64,000 nucleotides of DNA from Pisaster brevispinus (GCA_023634235.1 JAMKCF010000023.1:843001-907000); one strand, 5' to 3'; shown: positions 44,401 through 49,900, numbered from the stretch's first letter. Numbers and translations: made by a program. Notes: generated by a model not told the origin, from the letters alone.

Positions 44401-46791
44401 GGTTTAATTAACGAGTAATTGTTCAATTAACAAAATGTTTTCTTCGTGAAAACTGTGCAAAACGTGGTCTGTGTGCAGCGCGTCGTGTTTAAACGAATTG
44501 GCTGTTCGTGAAAACGCAAAAACCGGAGCACTTACTTTTTACGCTGTGCCAGGGGAAAAAGTCACGCGTTAGAGCAATGCACAATTGGCTCTTCGTAAAA
44601 CCTCAAAAAACAAGTTTTGGCCGTTTGGGGCGGGCGCGTAAATCTTTGTAGGTCAATGGTTTTGGCACTTCGTGAAACCGCAAAGAGCCGGAGCACTCGT
44701 ATTTGGCGCTGTGCCAGCCGTGTCTTCAACGCACAAAAAGGATTTTTGGCTCTTCGTGAAAACACAATTCCAGGTTCTTGAGGTTTTTGTCTTTCACCAT
44801 ATTAGCATAATTAAGAAACTAGACGACTTTTAGGTCTATAAATTAGTGAATTGTTAGATACCGTTAAACTAAATGGAAACCACAAAAAAAAATCAAAATT
44901 ATTTTTTTATAGATTTTTTACAACATTGTCTCTTCGTGAAAACGGTGACGATATATCTGAATATCATGTCCTAGTGACACAATTATCATACTTAGTGGAA
45001 GATTTAAAAATTAAAAATCATGGCAGTTTCAATTATTACTAATTTTAAATGTATCAAGTACTAAACTACGAGGAAAACTGACTGCGTAAATTTACTTAAG
45101 GCCTATACTTTTTGGGGTAACCAAAGAAAAACTTACTCAAATGGGATTTTAACATTTGACCTCATTATCACGTCAGCGCTCTACTAACATCTTGTCCTTT
45201 GATGGTTTTCTCAAAATCCCCAAGTAAAACACATTCAAACAAAAGGCACAATAGGTCCACGGTTGCCATCACAAAAGAAAAGATTGTGGTCAACGGGCTA
45301 TCACAAAGGGTTGAACAAAGGAAGATCCACTATTGCTGGTGTTTAACACGTGTGTGGGGGAGGAGATGGGAGATAAGCCTCTTGAAAGAAGGTGAGTAAT
45401 GTGTAAAACCAAACTGTATGGATTGTTAGCTGTAAAGTATATACCTGCTTCACAATTAGCCTGAAATGTCCACTGCCCATCATCACACATAAACGGCTCG
45501 TTGCTGTTAAGACTGTACAATCTTTCACAGTTAATCTGAAGAGAGAATCATATTAGCTTATGAGAGACTGGTTGTTCAGTATGATCCAATACTTTAAAAT
45601 ACCTCAAGAGTTCACTCAACAATCCCAACATTTATCAACTGTAATCTTCTGACAAATATTTCCATTTACTATTTTTCAGATAAAAATAAAATGTTCTAAA
45701 ATGTTTGCTCAATTCAAATCCATCAATTGCTTTGAAAATACTGTAGCAGGATGTTCAAAGGTGAATTTTTAAATGAAACATTTCAGAAGATAAAAATTAG
45801 TTTATACTTCGTGATGTTTATACTTCGTGATGCTTAACCCTCCTCCAAAGCACTATGGTTAGTAGTAACAACAAACTTAATACAAGACTTACCTGTATAA
45901 CTGTTCCGTGTGTGACTGTTCGGCCAGGATAAAATGCATCTGACTTCTCATAGGCACCATGTTGTGGGGCATTGAGAACAATGCAATCAGCTGAAAATAT
46001 CAACAGTAGTTCCTATTGACAAAACCATTTCACTCAAACAAGATTAGTACAACAGTTTTAAAGGGAAATGCAAAATAGATGAAACTCAATGAATTCCAAA
46101 ATGAAAACCAATGCCCCAAAGTTGATAAATGGATCACTGAAACACATAAATTAAATCAAAATATAAATCTATTTATAGGCTGGAACTACACTCATCTTTA
46201 CATTCAGGAACAGGATTGGACCATGTCTCTTCCATCGTACATCTAGCTGTTTGGCTTCCAACTAGACTGTAATCGCTATTACAAAAAAATCGCACTAGTG
46301 CATTCATTCCTAGCCTGGGTGCTACCTTAAACCCATGCTCAGGCGTTTCCGGTTCTGAACACCTCACAACTAATACAGAAAATCAGATACGAATAATTAT
46401 ACAAATTCAATCAGTTCGGTACCGTTCAGGTAACAGTAGTACCATAAGTGTTACTGAAGAAAAATGAATATGATACAACAATGAAACGAGAACAATTAAA
46501 AGACACATCTGTTAATTTCTGCAGACTGTTGCAAAATTTTCATCATCAGTTTTGCTGACACTTTGTGGTATCAGAGAGAAACCAAATGAGTTAAATTTAA
46601 GGACATTCATGTCATATACATGTACATACCTGTACATTTAACCTCAGCGCCACTCCATGTCTTGTCGGCTTGACATTGTCTGACTGTACTTCCTTCTAAT
46701 CTGTAACCATCCTTACAAGCAAAATACACCTGCTCGTTGTATTCATGCACAGTGCCATGATCAGGTGCAAACAATGCAGGGCATTCAACAG
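12342..46791 (-). CDS. Complement factor B/C2-like gene with fucolectin domain (partial)
   Basis: The exons on the minus strand encode CCP (sushi) modules, an FTP fucolectin domain, another CCP, a VWA domain and the start of a trypsin-like domain. CCP-VWA-protease is the architecture of factor B/C2, the protease subunit of the C3 convertase: CCPs and VWA bind C3b through a metal site, and the protease cleaves C3. Recognised exons run 46630-46791, 46196-46369, 45893-45990, 45445-45535, (38749-38900 degenerate), 37341-37520, 36971-37068, 36510-36600, 29906-30043, 29148-29240, 27969-28199, 26962-27156, 25017-25246, 21069-21210, 19360-19476, 14267-14488, 13805-13938 and 12342-12441. Phases agree across these junctions apart from the lesions listed separately. 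Signal peptide and final exons are missing. Lesions (TGA, His to Gln, MIDAS Ser to Gly, non-GT donor) argue for a non-catalytic or decaying copy. The split into more than one gene cannot be excluded without RNA. Confidence 0.8.
12442..13147. other. Intron, nothing recognised
   Basis: This is an AT-rich intron between the two protease exons. A short stretch at 12877-12990 has self-complementary CCGGGGACC / GGTCCCCGG pieces, possibly a small MITE. No coding signal was seen. Confidence 0.4.
13148..13430 (+). repeat. tRNA-derived SINE
   Basis: The head resembles a tRNA-Leu-type gene (GGTTGAGCGGTCTATTGCACC, with an anticodon-like loop ACTTAAGT), with an altered T arm. The body contains CCCAGTGTAAATGGGAACCT, a motif shared by many tRNA SINEs. 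It sits in the intron between the protease exons and is not a functional tRNA. Confidence 0.65.
13805..13938 (-). CDS. Factor B-like exon: serine protease N-terminus
   Basis: This phase 1-0 exon of 134 bp codes YSKCGYNGGPQ, then KGRIAGGEDAPLYKWPWQVA and LYHEVNGQ. It is the first strand of a trypsin-fold domain. It carries a trypsin-like RIxGG activation site, which vertebrate factor B and C2 lack, and a preceding Cys that could tether the chains. Confidence 0.87.
14267..14488 (-). CDS. Factor B-like exon: VWA end
   Basis: This phase 1-1 exon of 222 bp starts with GHTNEGASEAA, equivalent to GxTNMGG of factor B. It continues VQIYCIGVTHEVDISELQ, IASKPLSEHLFLIADYRELN, matching the last VWA strands and helix (VxGVG, LASK, HxFxV). 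It ends in phase with the protease exon at 13938. Confidence 0.85.
14812..14935 (-). repeat. Solitary Penelope terminal repeat
   Basis: The AGCTGTTGCAAACTGCTTA block, GGTATAAATGC, the A-run and GTGGCCTGAC match the right terminal repeat at 3730-3855. The hammerhead-like core is replaced by a different sequence after CCTGAC. There is no Penelope coding sequence alongside, so this is a lone, decayed terminus. Confidence 0.6.
15060..15520. repeat. More of the palindromic repeat family
   Basis: The stretch contains TTTGACCTTGACTTCTG, TTTGACCTTAACTTCTAG and a segment similar to 11120-11420. It is older and more diverged than the 4-11 kb copies. No gene is present. Confidence 0.6.
15521..16574. 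other. Intron, nothing recognised
   Basis: This is AT-rich sequence with no exon-like signal. It lies between the VWA-end exon (14.3 kb) and VWA part 3 (19.4 kb). Confidence 0.4.
16575..16990 (+). repeat. Pair of tRNA-Lys-derived SINE heads
   Basis: At 16575-16646 there is a tRNA-like cloverleaf with a perfect 7-bp acceptor stem (GACTGGA/TCCAGTC), an intact D arm and an anticodon loop ACTTTAA (UUU). The T stem has two mismatches, so it is probably not a working tRNA. A second, worse head lies at 16889-16960. Both are followed by TTTTTCTTTGTTCAAACCCA. The 16726-16880 body recurs at 29510-29640, which identifies a SINE family. Confidence 0.75.
16991..18203. other. Intron, nothing recognised
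   Basis: A 143-codon open frame at 17208-17639 is rich in Phe from a T-rich run and resembles no family I know, so I do not call it. The rest is non-coding. Confidence 0.4.
18204..19080. mobile_element. Fold-back DNA element with target-site duplication
   Basis: The 877-bp element starts TACGGAGCCCCTAAAGGGA and ends TCCCTTTAGGGGCTCCGTA. It is flanked on both sides by GATCAG (18198-18203 and 19081-19086), a probable 6-bp target-site duplication. The arms are built of tandem, variable TTTCGAGGGAACGAAAT units in opposite orientation around a unique centre (about 18400-18720). It encodes no protein. It is non-autonomous and sits in the intron next to VWA part 3. Confidence 0.88.
19360..19476 (-). 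CDS. Factor B-like exon: VWA part 3
   Basis: This phase 1-1 exon of 117 bp codes GTGTATGKALQFI, then RPSAKKVLFLFSDG. It supplies the MIDAS Thr (factor B SGTNT region) and the MIDAS Asp (TDG in factor B, SDG here). Acceptor CAACAG and donor GTATGC are intact. Confidence 0.82.
19821..20287. repeat. Direct duplication A-B-A
   Basis: Segment A (19821-19978) is repeated almost exactly at 20130-20287. The 151 bases between them (B, starting ATTTGCAAAAGGAATGGACA) occur again at 22201-22351. This looks like a tandem duplication of the A+B unit, or B acting as a mobile unit. Confidence 0.85.
20288..21068. other. Intron, nothing recognised
   Basis: A T/TTTA-rich microsatellite at 20370-20416 is followed by an 84-codon open frame (20436-20690) of no known family. 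I do not call it a gene. Confidence 0.35.
21069..21210 (-). CDS. Factor B-like exon: VWA part 2
   Basis: This phase 0-1 exon of 142 bp codes IGVNRTRYAACIYARAALHS and then QIRIDALADARDE. It corresponds to the second beta strand and helix of factor B VWA (the xRYGLVTYA region). Splice sites are intact. Confidence 0.8.
21211..22200. other. Intron, nothing recognised
   Basis: The intron contains CG-bearing short palindromes (for example TACGCGTTGC near 21731) and scattered GTACG/CGTAC blocks, but no exon or known element. Confidence 0.35.
22201..22351. repeat. Second copy of segment B
   Basis: It is nearly identical to 19979-20129 (one clear difference, AATAATGG against AATAACGG). It lies directly before the LINE fragment. 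Confidence 0.85.
22400..23770 (+). pseudogene. LINE fragment (endonuclease to RT linker), decayed
   Basis: Pieces in several plus-strand frames resemble the endonuclease and linker of RTE/CR1-like LINEs: APWNVKGAHNRN (like TWNVRT at the endonuclease start), STVFFSGRESGQKRSEVAFI (like FYSG...GVAFI), then FPRRMRVEQQSG, SRAAEWLTTETQEVFEQWRK and VRELTSDRSSQND. The order agrees with a LINE ORF2 ending before the RT domain. Stops and frameshifts make it dead. A G-run (23770-23787) follows. Confidence 0.6.
23790..24485. other. Intron, nothing recognised
   Basis: AT-rich sequence with no gene or clear element. Confidence 0.4.
24486..24714. repeat. Minisatellite, TTTATGTGGGCCGC family
   Basis: It holds about eight copies of a 25-31-bp unit (GATTTTATGTGGGCCGC then YYGTTGCCCGT). 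They are arranged as a higher-order pattern: a long unit with an extra GAACCGCTCGTTG, then two shorter ones. The whole set repeats with a period of about 98 bp. It is GC-rich against an AT-rich background. Open frames through it are repeat artefacts. Confidence 0.85.
25017..25246 (-). CDS. Factor B-like exon: linker and VWA start
   Basis: This phase 1-0 exon of 230 bp codes an acidic linker, a Ser/Arg-rich segment (SRSQGRGIDLSYRGG) and the first VWA strand, YDIYFAFDASGGIADAHFNM. The MIDAS motif, DxSxS in factor B, is DASGG here: the second Ser is Gly. The Arg of SQGRG lies where factor D cleaves factor B between CCP and VWA, but the vertebrate Lys-Arg-Lys pattern is absent. Confidence 0.85.
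25247..26961. other. Intron, nothing recognised
   Basis: This is the intron between CCP6 and the VWA start. It has short low-complexity tracts (TTTTAGTTTTTAG at 26190-26230) and no exon or known element. Confidence 0.4.
26962..27156 (-). CDS. Factor B-like exon: CCP6
   Basis: This phase 1-1 exon of 195 bp codes CKLYDVPNLKVSLSEDEYLR, VYHKCTEGYTLLGSP, NKCKKRGVWEKATPTCEPG. It has four Cys and the conserved Trp. Its end joins in phase to GPFDFDDIDEAV, the start of the VWA linker, exactly as the last CCP of factor B abuts its VWA domain. Confidence 0.88.
27969..28199 (-). CDS. Factor B-like exon: FTP lectin part 3, in-frame stop
   Basis: This phase 1-1 exon of 231 bp has intact splice sites. It codes ERLSEASIHV, then TGA at 28165-28167, and continues in the same frame with LPESETSRLCGPEKIKEATV, VDCAANNLYGQYITIRLPNN and LCEVEVFGFG. 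This is the rest of the FTP domain, including the C-terminal CEVEVFG strand. The Arg of ERL is a predicted fucose contact. The TGA sits where FTP domains usually have Gly (GGA to TGA is one step). It is a nonsense mutation, a sequencing error, or an exon avoided by splicing. Confidence 0.85.
28859..29115 (-). other. Possible alternative terminal exon or unrelated 87-codon ORF
   Basis: Between FTP parts 2 and 3 an acceptor-like TTTTGCAG leads into an open frame compatible with the phase-1 end of part 2. It reads through MHSYWMKRDHVVVFCQSEI, YGVIEDQFANKY and CKLTWAPLMSYAIN, and ends in TAA. The codon pattern looks coding and I do not recognise the family. It could be an alternative last exon giving a secreted truncated form, or a fragment of an inserted element. 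Confidence 0.3.
29148..29240 (-). CDS. Factor B-like exon: FTP lectin part 2
   Basis: This phase 1-1 exon of 93 bp codes ELFWQVDLQGIYIIESVDIY, then GRQDCC. The WQVDL strand and the vicinal Cys pair preceded by Arg-Gln-Asp are FTP hallmarks. The Arg corresponds to a fucose contact in eel agglutinin. Acceptor GGCAG and donor GTAAGA are intact. Confidence 0.88.
29390..29690. repeat. SINE copies related to 16.6-16.9 kb
   Basis: The 29520-29640 part matches the SINE body at 16750-16900 (GTCGCTTCCCAGGTTG(C/T)ATCGTAAACTTGG) and leads into a tRNA-like ATAGCTCAGTTGGAAGAG head. The 29395-29500 part reads as a tRNA-like head on the minus strand. Two insertions of one family lie in opposite orientation. 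Confidence 0.65.
29906..30043 (-). CDS. Factor B-like exon: FTP lectin part 1
   Basis: This phase 1-1 exon of 138 bp codes ASFNIAYGKPAVQSETFIG, ASLAVDGDRNSDFNHGSCTH. It matches the start of the eel fucolectin/tachylectin-4/pentraxin-1 (FTP) domain: the GKPAxQS strand, the AVDG turn and the HGSCTH motif, whose His is one of the fucose-binding residues in eel agglutinin. Splice sites are intact. Confidence 0.88.
30930..31075 (+). other. Exon-like open segment with splice donor
   Basis: The plus strand codes DEAHLATLSLTGIKSGKYDS and then KTKKSLDAKSIETIV, immediately followed by GTAAGT. The codon pattern looks coding and Lys-rich. I do not recognise the family and see no clear acceptor. It could be a host exon on the opposite strand or part of a transposon. 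Confidence 0.25.
31076..32220. other. Intron, nothing recognised
   Basis: This is non-coding sequence of the long intron between CCP5 and the FTP domain. Confidence 0.35.
32225..32850. repeat. Two inverted tRNA-like SINEs
   Basis: At 32724-32830 the plus strand reads GACCGAGTGGTCAAGGCGTC, then GTGGGTTTGAATCCCACCCG: a tRNA-Ser/Leu-type head with a good T arm. It is followed by a tail with ACTCAAAGCACTGAGCAATG. At about 32265-32370 the same family lies on the minus strand. They are SINEs, not tRNA genes, since the anticodon arm is not intact. Confidence 0.65.
32851..36440. other. Long intron with minor repeats
   Basis: I see no convincing exon. A plus-strand segment near 34200-34345 encodes FTCNGERFFDIQGSVQKHRK, faintly like a C2H2 finger. 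A short hairpin occurs at 34953-35002 (the two arms carry TTATCCGAACC and GGTTCGGATAA). At 35165-35430 there are repeated ACTGTAGT / ACTACAGT motifs. The rest is unremarkable. Confidence 0.4.
36510..36600 (-). CDS. Factor B-like exon: CCP5 second half
   Basis: This phase 0-1 exon of 91 bp codes INCGRKYSLNSNEPYMCDNG and then QANCEA. Its last G joins in phase with the first bases of the fucolectin exon at 30043, giving Asp. That is the main internal support for joining the lectin domain to the CCP array. Confidence 0.85.
36971..37068 (-). CDS. Factor B-like exon: CCP5 first half
   Basis: This phase 1-0 exon of 98 bp (DCIVLNAPQHGAYERSDAYY) is the paralogue of 45893-45990. Intron sequence on both sides is also highly similar to the 45.3-46.0 kb copy, so the module was duplicated as a genomic block rather than by convergence. 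Confidence 0.85.
37341..37520 (-). CDS. Factor B-like exon: CCP4
   Basis: This phase 1-1 exon of 180 bp codes a full sushi module: VNCSPPPKVENG, LNYTCLAGYHH, ISTCLED, then LIWTPVDMTCYG, with four Cys and the Trp. Acceptor TTTAG and donor GTTAGT are intact. It precedes the duplicated two-exon module CCP5. Confidence 0.85.
37521..38380. other. Intron, nothing recognised
   Basis: A tandem pair around 37965-38050 repeats the motif GTAGTACACTGGTTGCTTTGG / GTAGAGTACATTGGTTGC. A 137-codon minus-strand open frame (37672-38085) spans it and has no recognisable domain. Confidence 0.35.
38384..38612. repeat. CTG/CTA trinucleotide microsatellite
   Basis: About 230 bases of CTG, CTA and ATT/ACT-type triplets read as poly-Leu, poly-Tyr/Cys or poly-Ser in the different frames. 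No gene is present. Confidence 0.95.
38749..38905 (-). pseudogene. Degenerate CCP exon
   Basis: The minus strand reads ELTGGTRIMSVTPGGDMYTS in one frame and then, after a one-base shift, GYEMDSESQEISCMINGQW, followed by SAQPARCTVA and an intact phase-1 donor (GTATAT). The spacing and the GY, GQW and final Cys fit a sushi module whose third-position Cys is Ser and which carries a one-base insertion. A shorter exon using the acceptor ATCAGTAG would avoid the frameshift but give only half a module. The real exon is probably dead or skipped. Confidence 0.55.
39129..39198. repeat. 70-bp palindrome (GGTGATCCCCGG...), left copy
   Basis: The self-complementary element GGTGATCCCCGGACCGTTCC ... CCGGGGATCACC has a CTCGGCTGCGCCTCGGG centre. 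A second copy is at 43328-43396, just outside the other arm of the 3.7-kb inverted repeat. Confidence 0.8.
39642..40191 (+). pseudogene. THAP domain, two exons, truncated
   Basis: Exon 39642-39727 reads MVANCSAAICLSREKR...YH; donor GTAAGT and acceptor CTCCAG join it in frame to 40062-40191, reading RFPHEDSKLMREWVHRIKMM, then DRLCSDHFALC and a stop. This supplies the C2CH zinc ligands (Cys-x4-Cys and Cys-x2-His), the FP motif and the Trp of THAP domains. No transposase follows. The right arm has the mirror copy on the minus strand (about 42836-42250), which has lost the ATG. Confidence 0.75.
40713..40880 (+). pseudogene. CR1/L2-like LINE C-terminus fragment (both arms)
   Basis: LLKLQRFQNSAARLVTYTRS followed by HEPIS matches the conserved LQRxQNxAARLV motif near the C-terminus of CR1/L2 LINE polyproteins. 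The mirror copy is at about 41590-41700 in the other arm, so the fragment was captured before the inverted duplication. Confidence 0.65.
43088..43292. repeat. 205-bp near-perfect hairpin element
   Basis: Arms of about 89 bp (ACCCATTGC...ACACGT and its complement) flank a 25-base loop (43177-43201). The high arm identity suggests a young fold-back MITE. The ORFs of 70-105 codons across it are artefacts. Confidence 0.85.
43328..43396. repeat. 70-bp palindrome, right copy
   Basis: This is the same palindrome as 39129-39198, followed by the same tail (GTTTTAACCA(A/T)AGCAC, then GCAGTCAATATTTG). The shared tail in the same orientation shows that it is an independent small element, not part of the inverted repeat. 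Confidence 0.8.
43576..43603. repeat. 28-bp perfect palindrome
   Basis: GCCATGTAATAGTC is followed at once by its exact complement, with no loop. It may be the remnant tip of a fold-back element or a recombination joint. Confidence 0.85.
43868..44013. repeat. Hairpin element, about 57-bp arms
   Basis: The left arm (GAATGTTTTTCATTCGTGCA...GGAATGTTC) pairs with the right arm ending ...GCACTCATAGACATTC. The loop is about 29 bases. It has no coding content. Confidence 0.75.
44198..44956. mobile_element. 759-bp terminal-inverted-repeat element
   Basis: A perfect 25-bp inverted repeat begins ATATATCGTCACCG at both ends, with TCTTCGTGAAAAC motifs repeated inside (for example 44446, 44508, 44668, 44753 and 44932). 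Flanks continue as an imperfect palindrome (TATTCA / CTGAATA). It encodes no transposase and is a non-autonomous DNA element. Confidence 0.8.
44957..45384. other. Intron, nothing recognised
   Basis: Short non-coding stretch before the CCP3 second-half exon. Confidence 0.4.
45445..45535 (-). CDS. Factor B-like exon: CCP3 second half
   Basis: This phase 0-1 exon of 91 bp completes the module with INCERLYSLN, EPFMCDDGQW and QANCEA. An intron splitting a sushi module between its second and third cysteines is common in this family. It duplicates 36510-36600 (INCGRKYSLN...). Confidence 0.85.
45893..45990 (-). CDS. Factor B-like exon: CCP3 first half
   Basis: This phase 1-0 exon of 98 bp codes the first part of a sushi module (DCIVLNAPQHGAY, then GRTVTHGTVIQ). 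Acceptor TTCAG and donor GTAAGT are intact. It is a near copy of 36971-37068; the two differ at only a few codons, for example EKSDAF against ERSDAY. The second half of the module is in the next exon. Confidence 0.85.
46196..46369 (-). CDS. Factor B-like exon: CCP2, donor not GT
   Basis: The sushi module runs from VRCSEPETPEHGF through FFCNSDYSLVG and ARCTMEETWSNP to PECK, with all four Cys and the Trp. The acceptor is ATTAG in phase 1. At the position where the next phase-1 donor is expected the sequence is AAAG then ATGAGT, one base away from GTGAGT. A GT two bases further on would break the phase. This is either a mutated splice site or a rare non-canonical one. Confidence 0.75.
46630..46791 (-). 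CDS. Factor B-like exon: CCP1
   Basis: This phase 1-1 exon of 162 bp codes a complete sushi module. It has four cysteines (VECPALFAP, VYFACKDGY, RQCQAD, EVKCT), the HG turn and the conserved Trp in KTWSGAE. Acceptor TGTAG and donor GTATGT are intact. It is the most 5' exon I can identify. A CR1-like LINE lies upstream, so the leader exon is farther away or lost. Confidence 0.85.
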
Positions 46792-47199
46792 CTACAGAGA
46801 TGTAATAATAATAATAATAATAATAATTACAACATTTATAGAGCGCTTAATATGTATGTTTCTAAGTGCTAAAACCAAACTATTCAGAATGACAAAAGAG
46901 ATGGGTTTTAAGTAATGATTTGAAAGTATCCAATGAAGGTGCCGCTGGAATGTATGTGTGTGCTTGTTTCAAAGTGTTGGAGCTATGACCGAAAAGGCTT
47001 GCCACCATAGCGTGTCATGGTGCGGGGTCCCGGGGAAGCTGAAAATGAGCTGTGGAAGAAGAGCGAATGCGTCAGGTAGCTGGTCATAGTGAGGATGATC
47101 AAAGGGCTAAGAGATCTTGGAAATATACTGATGCCAATTTATAAAGGACTTTATACACAAGAAGCAGAACTTTGAAACATATACGTTGGTGGGTTGGAA
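46792..47199. other. Non-coding, TAA microsatellite
   Basis: A (TAA)n run at 46806-46826 leads into ATTTATAGAGCGCTTA, a common end of short mobile elements, followed by unrecognised sequence. No upstream exon of the factor B-like gene was seen. Confidence 0.45.
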
Positions 47200-47207
47200 A
47201 CCAGTGA

Positions 47208-47390
47208 AGAGAGCGAATAGCGGGTGTAAATGCTTTTGTTTCTTCTCATTTGGACTATTGCAACGGGTTACTGGCAGGTCTTCCAAACTTTCACATCGCT
47301 ACTCTGCAAAGAATACACAATTCTGCTGTCAGATTGGTTACCTGCACCAAAAATCAGAGCACATTTGTACGATGCGATCAGTGGCTGTCT
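47208..47390 (+). pseudogene. CR1/L2-like LINE C-terminus fragment
   Basis: DYCNGLLAGLPNFHIATLQR followed by IHNSAVRLVTCTKN matches the C-terminal RT-thumb motif of CR1/L2 LINEs. It is on the plus strand, opposite to the adjacent LINE RT, so it is a separate insertion or an inverted piece. Confidence 0.7.
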
Positions 47391-47423
47391 AAACTAGATA
47401 CTTGCAAATTTTTCCAATTTTAC

Positions 47424-48263
47424 TCATGCCCCATGAAGCTGAGCGGCAGATGTTTGTGATGTTTTGGTTGAAGGTGAGATTCTTGTCAATAGTAACTCCG
47501 AGATCCCACACATTCTCCGAGCATGGAACACTTCCTGACTTAAGGATGAGACTTGGCATTTATTAGCAGGATTCCTGAAATGCGATGAGACCTGCAACAA
47601 TTCCGTTATTAGTTCATTAAGCTGAAGTTTATTGAATGCTGACCAGGTCTTGACATCTTCAACGCAGTTCCTGAGTCTCTGCAAGACGTCGTGTTGCTTA
47701 TTGGGTTTCATAGTTGTGTTTATTTGAATTTCGTTAGCATTATACTATAAGTTGTATGCCTCTGTGAGAGCTTACAATCCTCCCTAAAGGGCCAGTAAAC
47801 AGGATAAACAACATAGGTCCAACGACTGAGCCTTGCGGCACTCCATGAGTAAGTGGGAAGGTTCTGGAACATGAACTGTTTACATCAATCATCTTGCTAT
47901 GACAGTGAATATATGTGTTTATCAACTGCAGAACTGTCCCTGTGATGTGAAAATCAGTTTCCACACGCCGTAGAGGGGCAGATTGATCAAGCGTGTCAAA
48001 CGCAGCCGAATGGTCCAAGCGAACAAGAACAGCCTCATGCCCTTTGTATGTACAGAGAGCAGGAGATCATTTGTAATCTTCACCAGCGCTGTTTCAGCGG
48101 AATGTAGGTGACAATAACCCGACTGATTCCGTGGAAACAACTGATGTTCATCCAGGTAAGTCCTAAGCTGAGCTGCAACAAGTCTTTCAAGAACATTACA
48201 TTCGGCCATTACATTCGGCCTGGTTTTTTGGTACGAGATTGAAAAACCATGATTCGACCCCAC
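47424..48263 (-). pseudogene. CR1/L2-like LINE reverse transcriptase, broken
   Basis: The minus strand carries NVLERLVAAQLRTYLDEHQL, LFPRNQSGYCHLHSAETALV, AAFDTLDQSAPL (RT block with Asp), then HGVPQGSVVGPMLFILF (PQG motif), and VEDVKTWSAFNKLQLNE after the YADD region. The pieces lie in several frames. It lies upstream of CCP1. Confidence 0.85.
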
Positions 48264-48741
48264 GGCATACTGTTTACTGTATCAAGTACTGCAAAACCGT
48301 GCCAGTATTGTTATGCTACCTGGTGAATTCAAAGCTGGGTGCTTGCGTAAAGAGCCTTGGACAAGGCTAGCCTAAGGGGTGCATGTGAATAGGCAACATT
48401 TTAAATGGAAAATTAATGTAACTTTAGGCAGGAATGAAAAAACTGGAACAGTGTAATTTCAACATTTAAAATAAACCACTTCAGAATAAAATCTCTCTGA
48501 TAAAACTAAACAAAGTGTCCAGGCAAGGTGAGAGCAACTTTTGTGATAGCTTTTATGTGGTGTTGCGAGTTGGTTTATGAATGGGTCTACCAGATCGCGT
48601 TGTGTAGGTGTGGTTTTGGGTCTGGTTATGTTTGGTGGTTGCCTGGTCACAGGGTGGTTGTTGGTTTCGGGCGGTATGGTCATTCTGGGTGTCAGGACTG
48701 TCAGGCCTGTTGTGACCCGAACTTGTTTAGGCACGCATGGA

Positions 48742-49900
48742 TTATATGCCTGACCTGGTACTTCTCTTAGATGTGATCGGTTGCGCCTGAGTGTGTTGCC
48801 ATTCGGGGATTTGGACTTCATATGATCTAGGCTGGCTACATAGGTTTGTGACTGTCCCGGGTATCCATGTGTCGGTCATCATTCTGGCTTTCTGACCAAT
48901 GTAAAGGGGTGGTCTATGTTCCCCTGCATGTTTATTGTCGTGGTCGGTTTTCATCTTCTGTCTTCTGGCTTCCAGTTCGTCCCGGATGTCCTCACAATAC
49001 TGGTTTTCAGCATTTAGGTACCGTCCCAGTAGGGTCGTGCGTACTTGTCTGCCGAACAAGATTTCTGCCGGGGATGGCAGTTTGGCATCAACAGGAATTG
49101 CACGTAGGTTGCTTGATTCCCCAGGATGTGCACATGTTCTGGTACTGCTTGCCCACAAATTGGGGTCCATCATCAGAAATAATCTCACGTGGTGCTCCAA
49201 ACATGCTGAATGTCTGCAAGGTAATGTTTGCTATGGCTCCAGTGGTTGTAGTACAGAACTTCTGGACAACAGAGAACTTTGAATGGTAATCCACAATGAG
49301 GATGTTTGTAGTTCTGTCAATCTCAAACAAGTCCGTGCCAAGTTGTGTCCATGGTGTAGGAGGGATGGCATGGGCACCAGGGGTTCCTTTTGCTGCTTGG
49401 GTTGGTTTTCCTGAAAGAGATGACATGATTTGACGAGATCATCAACGTGACGATTGATGTTTGGCGAGTAGACTGATTCTCTGGCGAGGCATCTGGTGTT
49501 TTCTATCCCCATATGGCCTGTGTGGAGTTGACGTAGGATGTCGCTTTGAAGTGTGGTCGGGATGATAACCTGTTTTCCCTTGAAGATTACTCCACTTGAT
49601 AGTCCCAACTCGTCTCTGTACGACCAGTAGGGTCTTAGGTGCCGAGGTAGTTCCGTGATGGTGTCCGGCCACCCTGTGTAAATCACTTGACTGAGTGCAG
49701 AAAGGATAGGTTCAAAGATAGTTTCGTCCTGGAGGGCTGTCTGCTTCGTCTTGCCAAAATGAAGGAGGTCAATTTGTTGAACTTCTGGTCCTTCAGCGAC
49801 ATACAGGCTATCCACAAGCTTGTCAAGTGCTAGGTCATCAACTTTGCTGGGGTTTGGCAATCTGCTAAGGATCTGCTATGATCATGGTACGTCAAGGCTT
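48742..49900 (-). pseudogene. Element A integrase, internal deletion
   Basis: HTGHMGIENTRC...KSCHLFQEN is the HHCC domain, with the last Cys replaced by Phe. NILIVDYHSKFSVVQKF and DDGPQFVGKQY supply the two Asp of DDE. The next open segment jumps to NLRAIPVDAKLPSPAEILFG, so the Glu region is deleted. The C-terminal part (MMTDTWIPGTVTNLCSQPRS) reaches the 48.8 kb end. Tail sequence to 48440 is open (Pro/Thr-rich) but unrecognised. Confidence 0.8.

Larger units (their letters stand above)
45385..46030. repeat. Intragenic duplication, copy 2 (CCP3 module)
   Basis: This is the partner of 36440-37110, about 8.9 kb away in the same orientation. The shared intron sequence shows that the duplication is recent relative to the rest of the gene. 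Confidence 0.85.

Noticed and set aside
48528..49289. Plus-strand ORFs of 80-140 codons
   Set aside because: Antisense shadows of the element A integrase.
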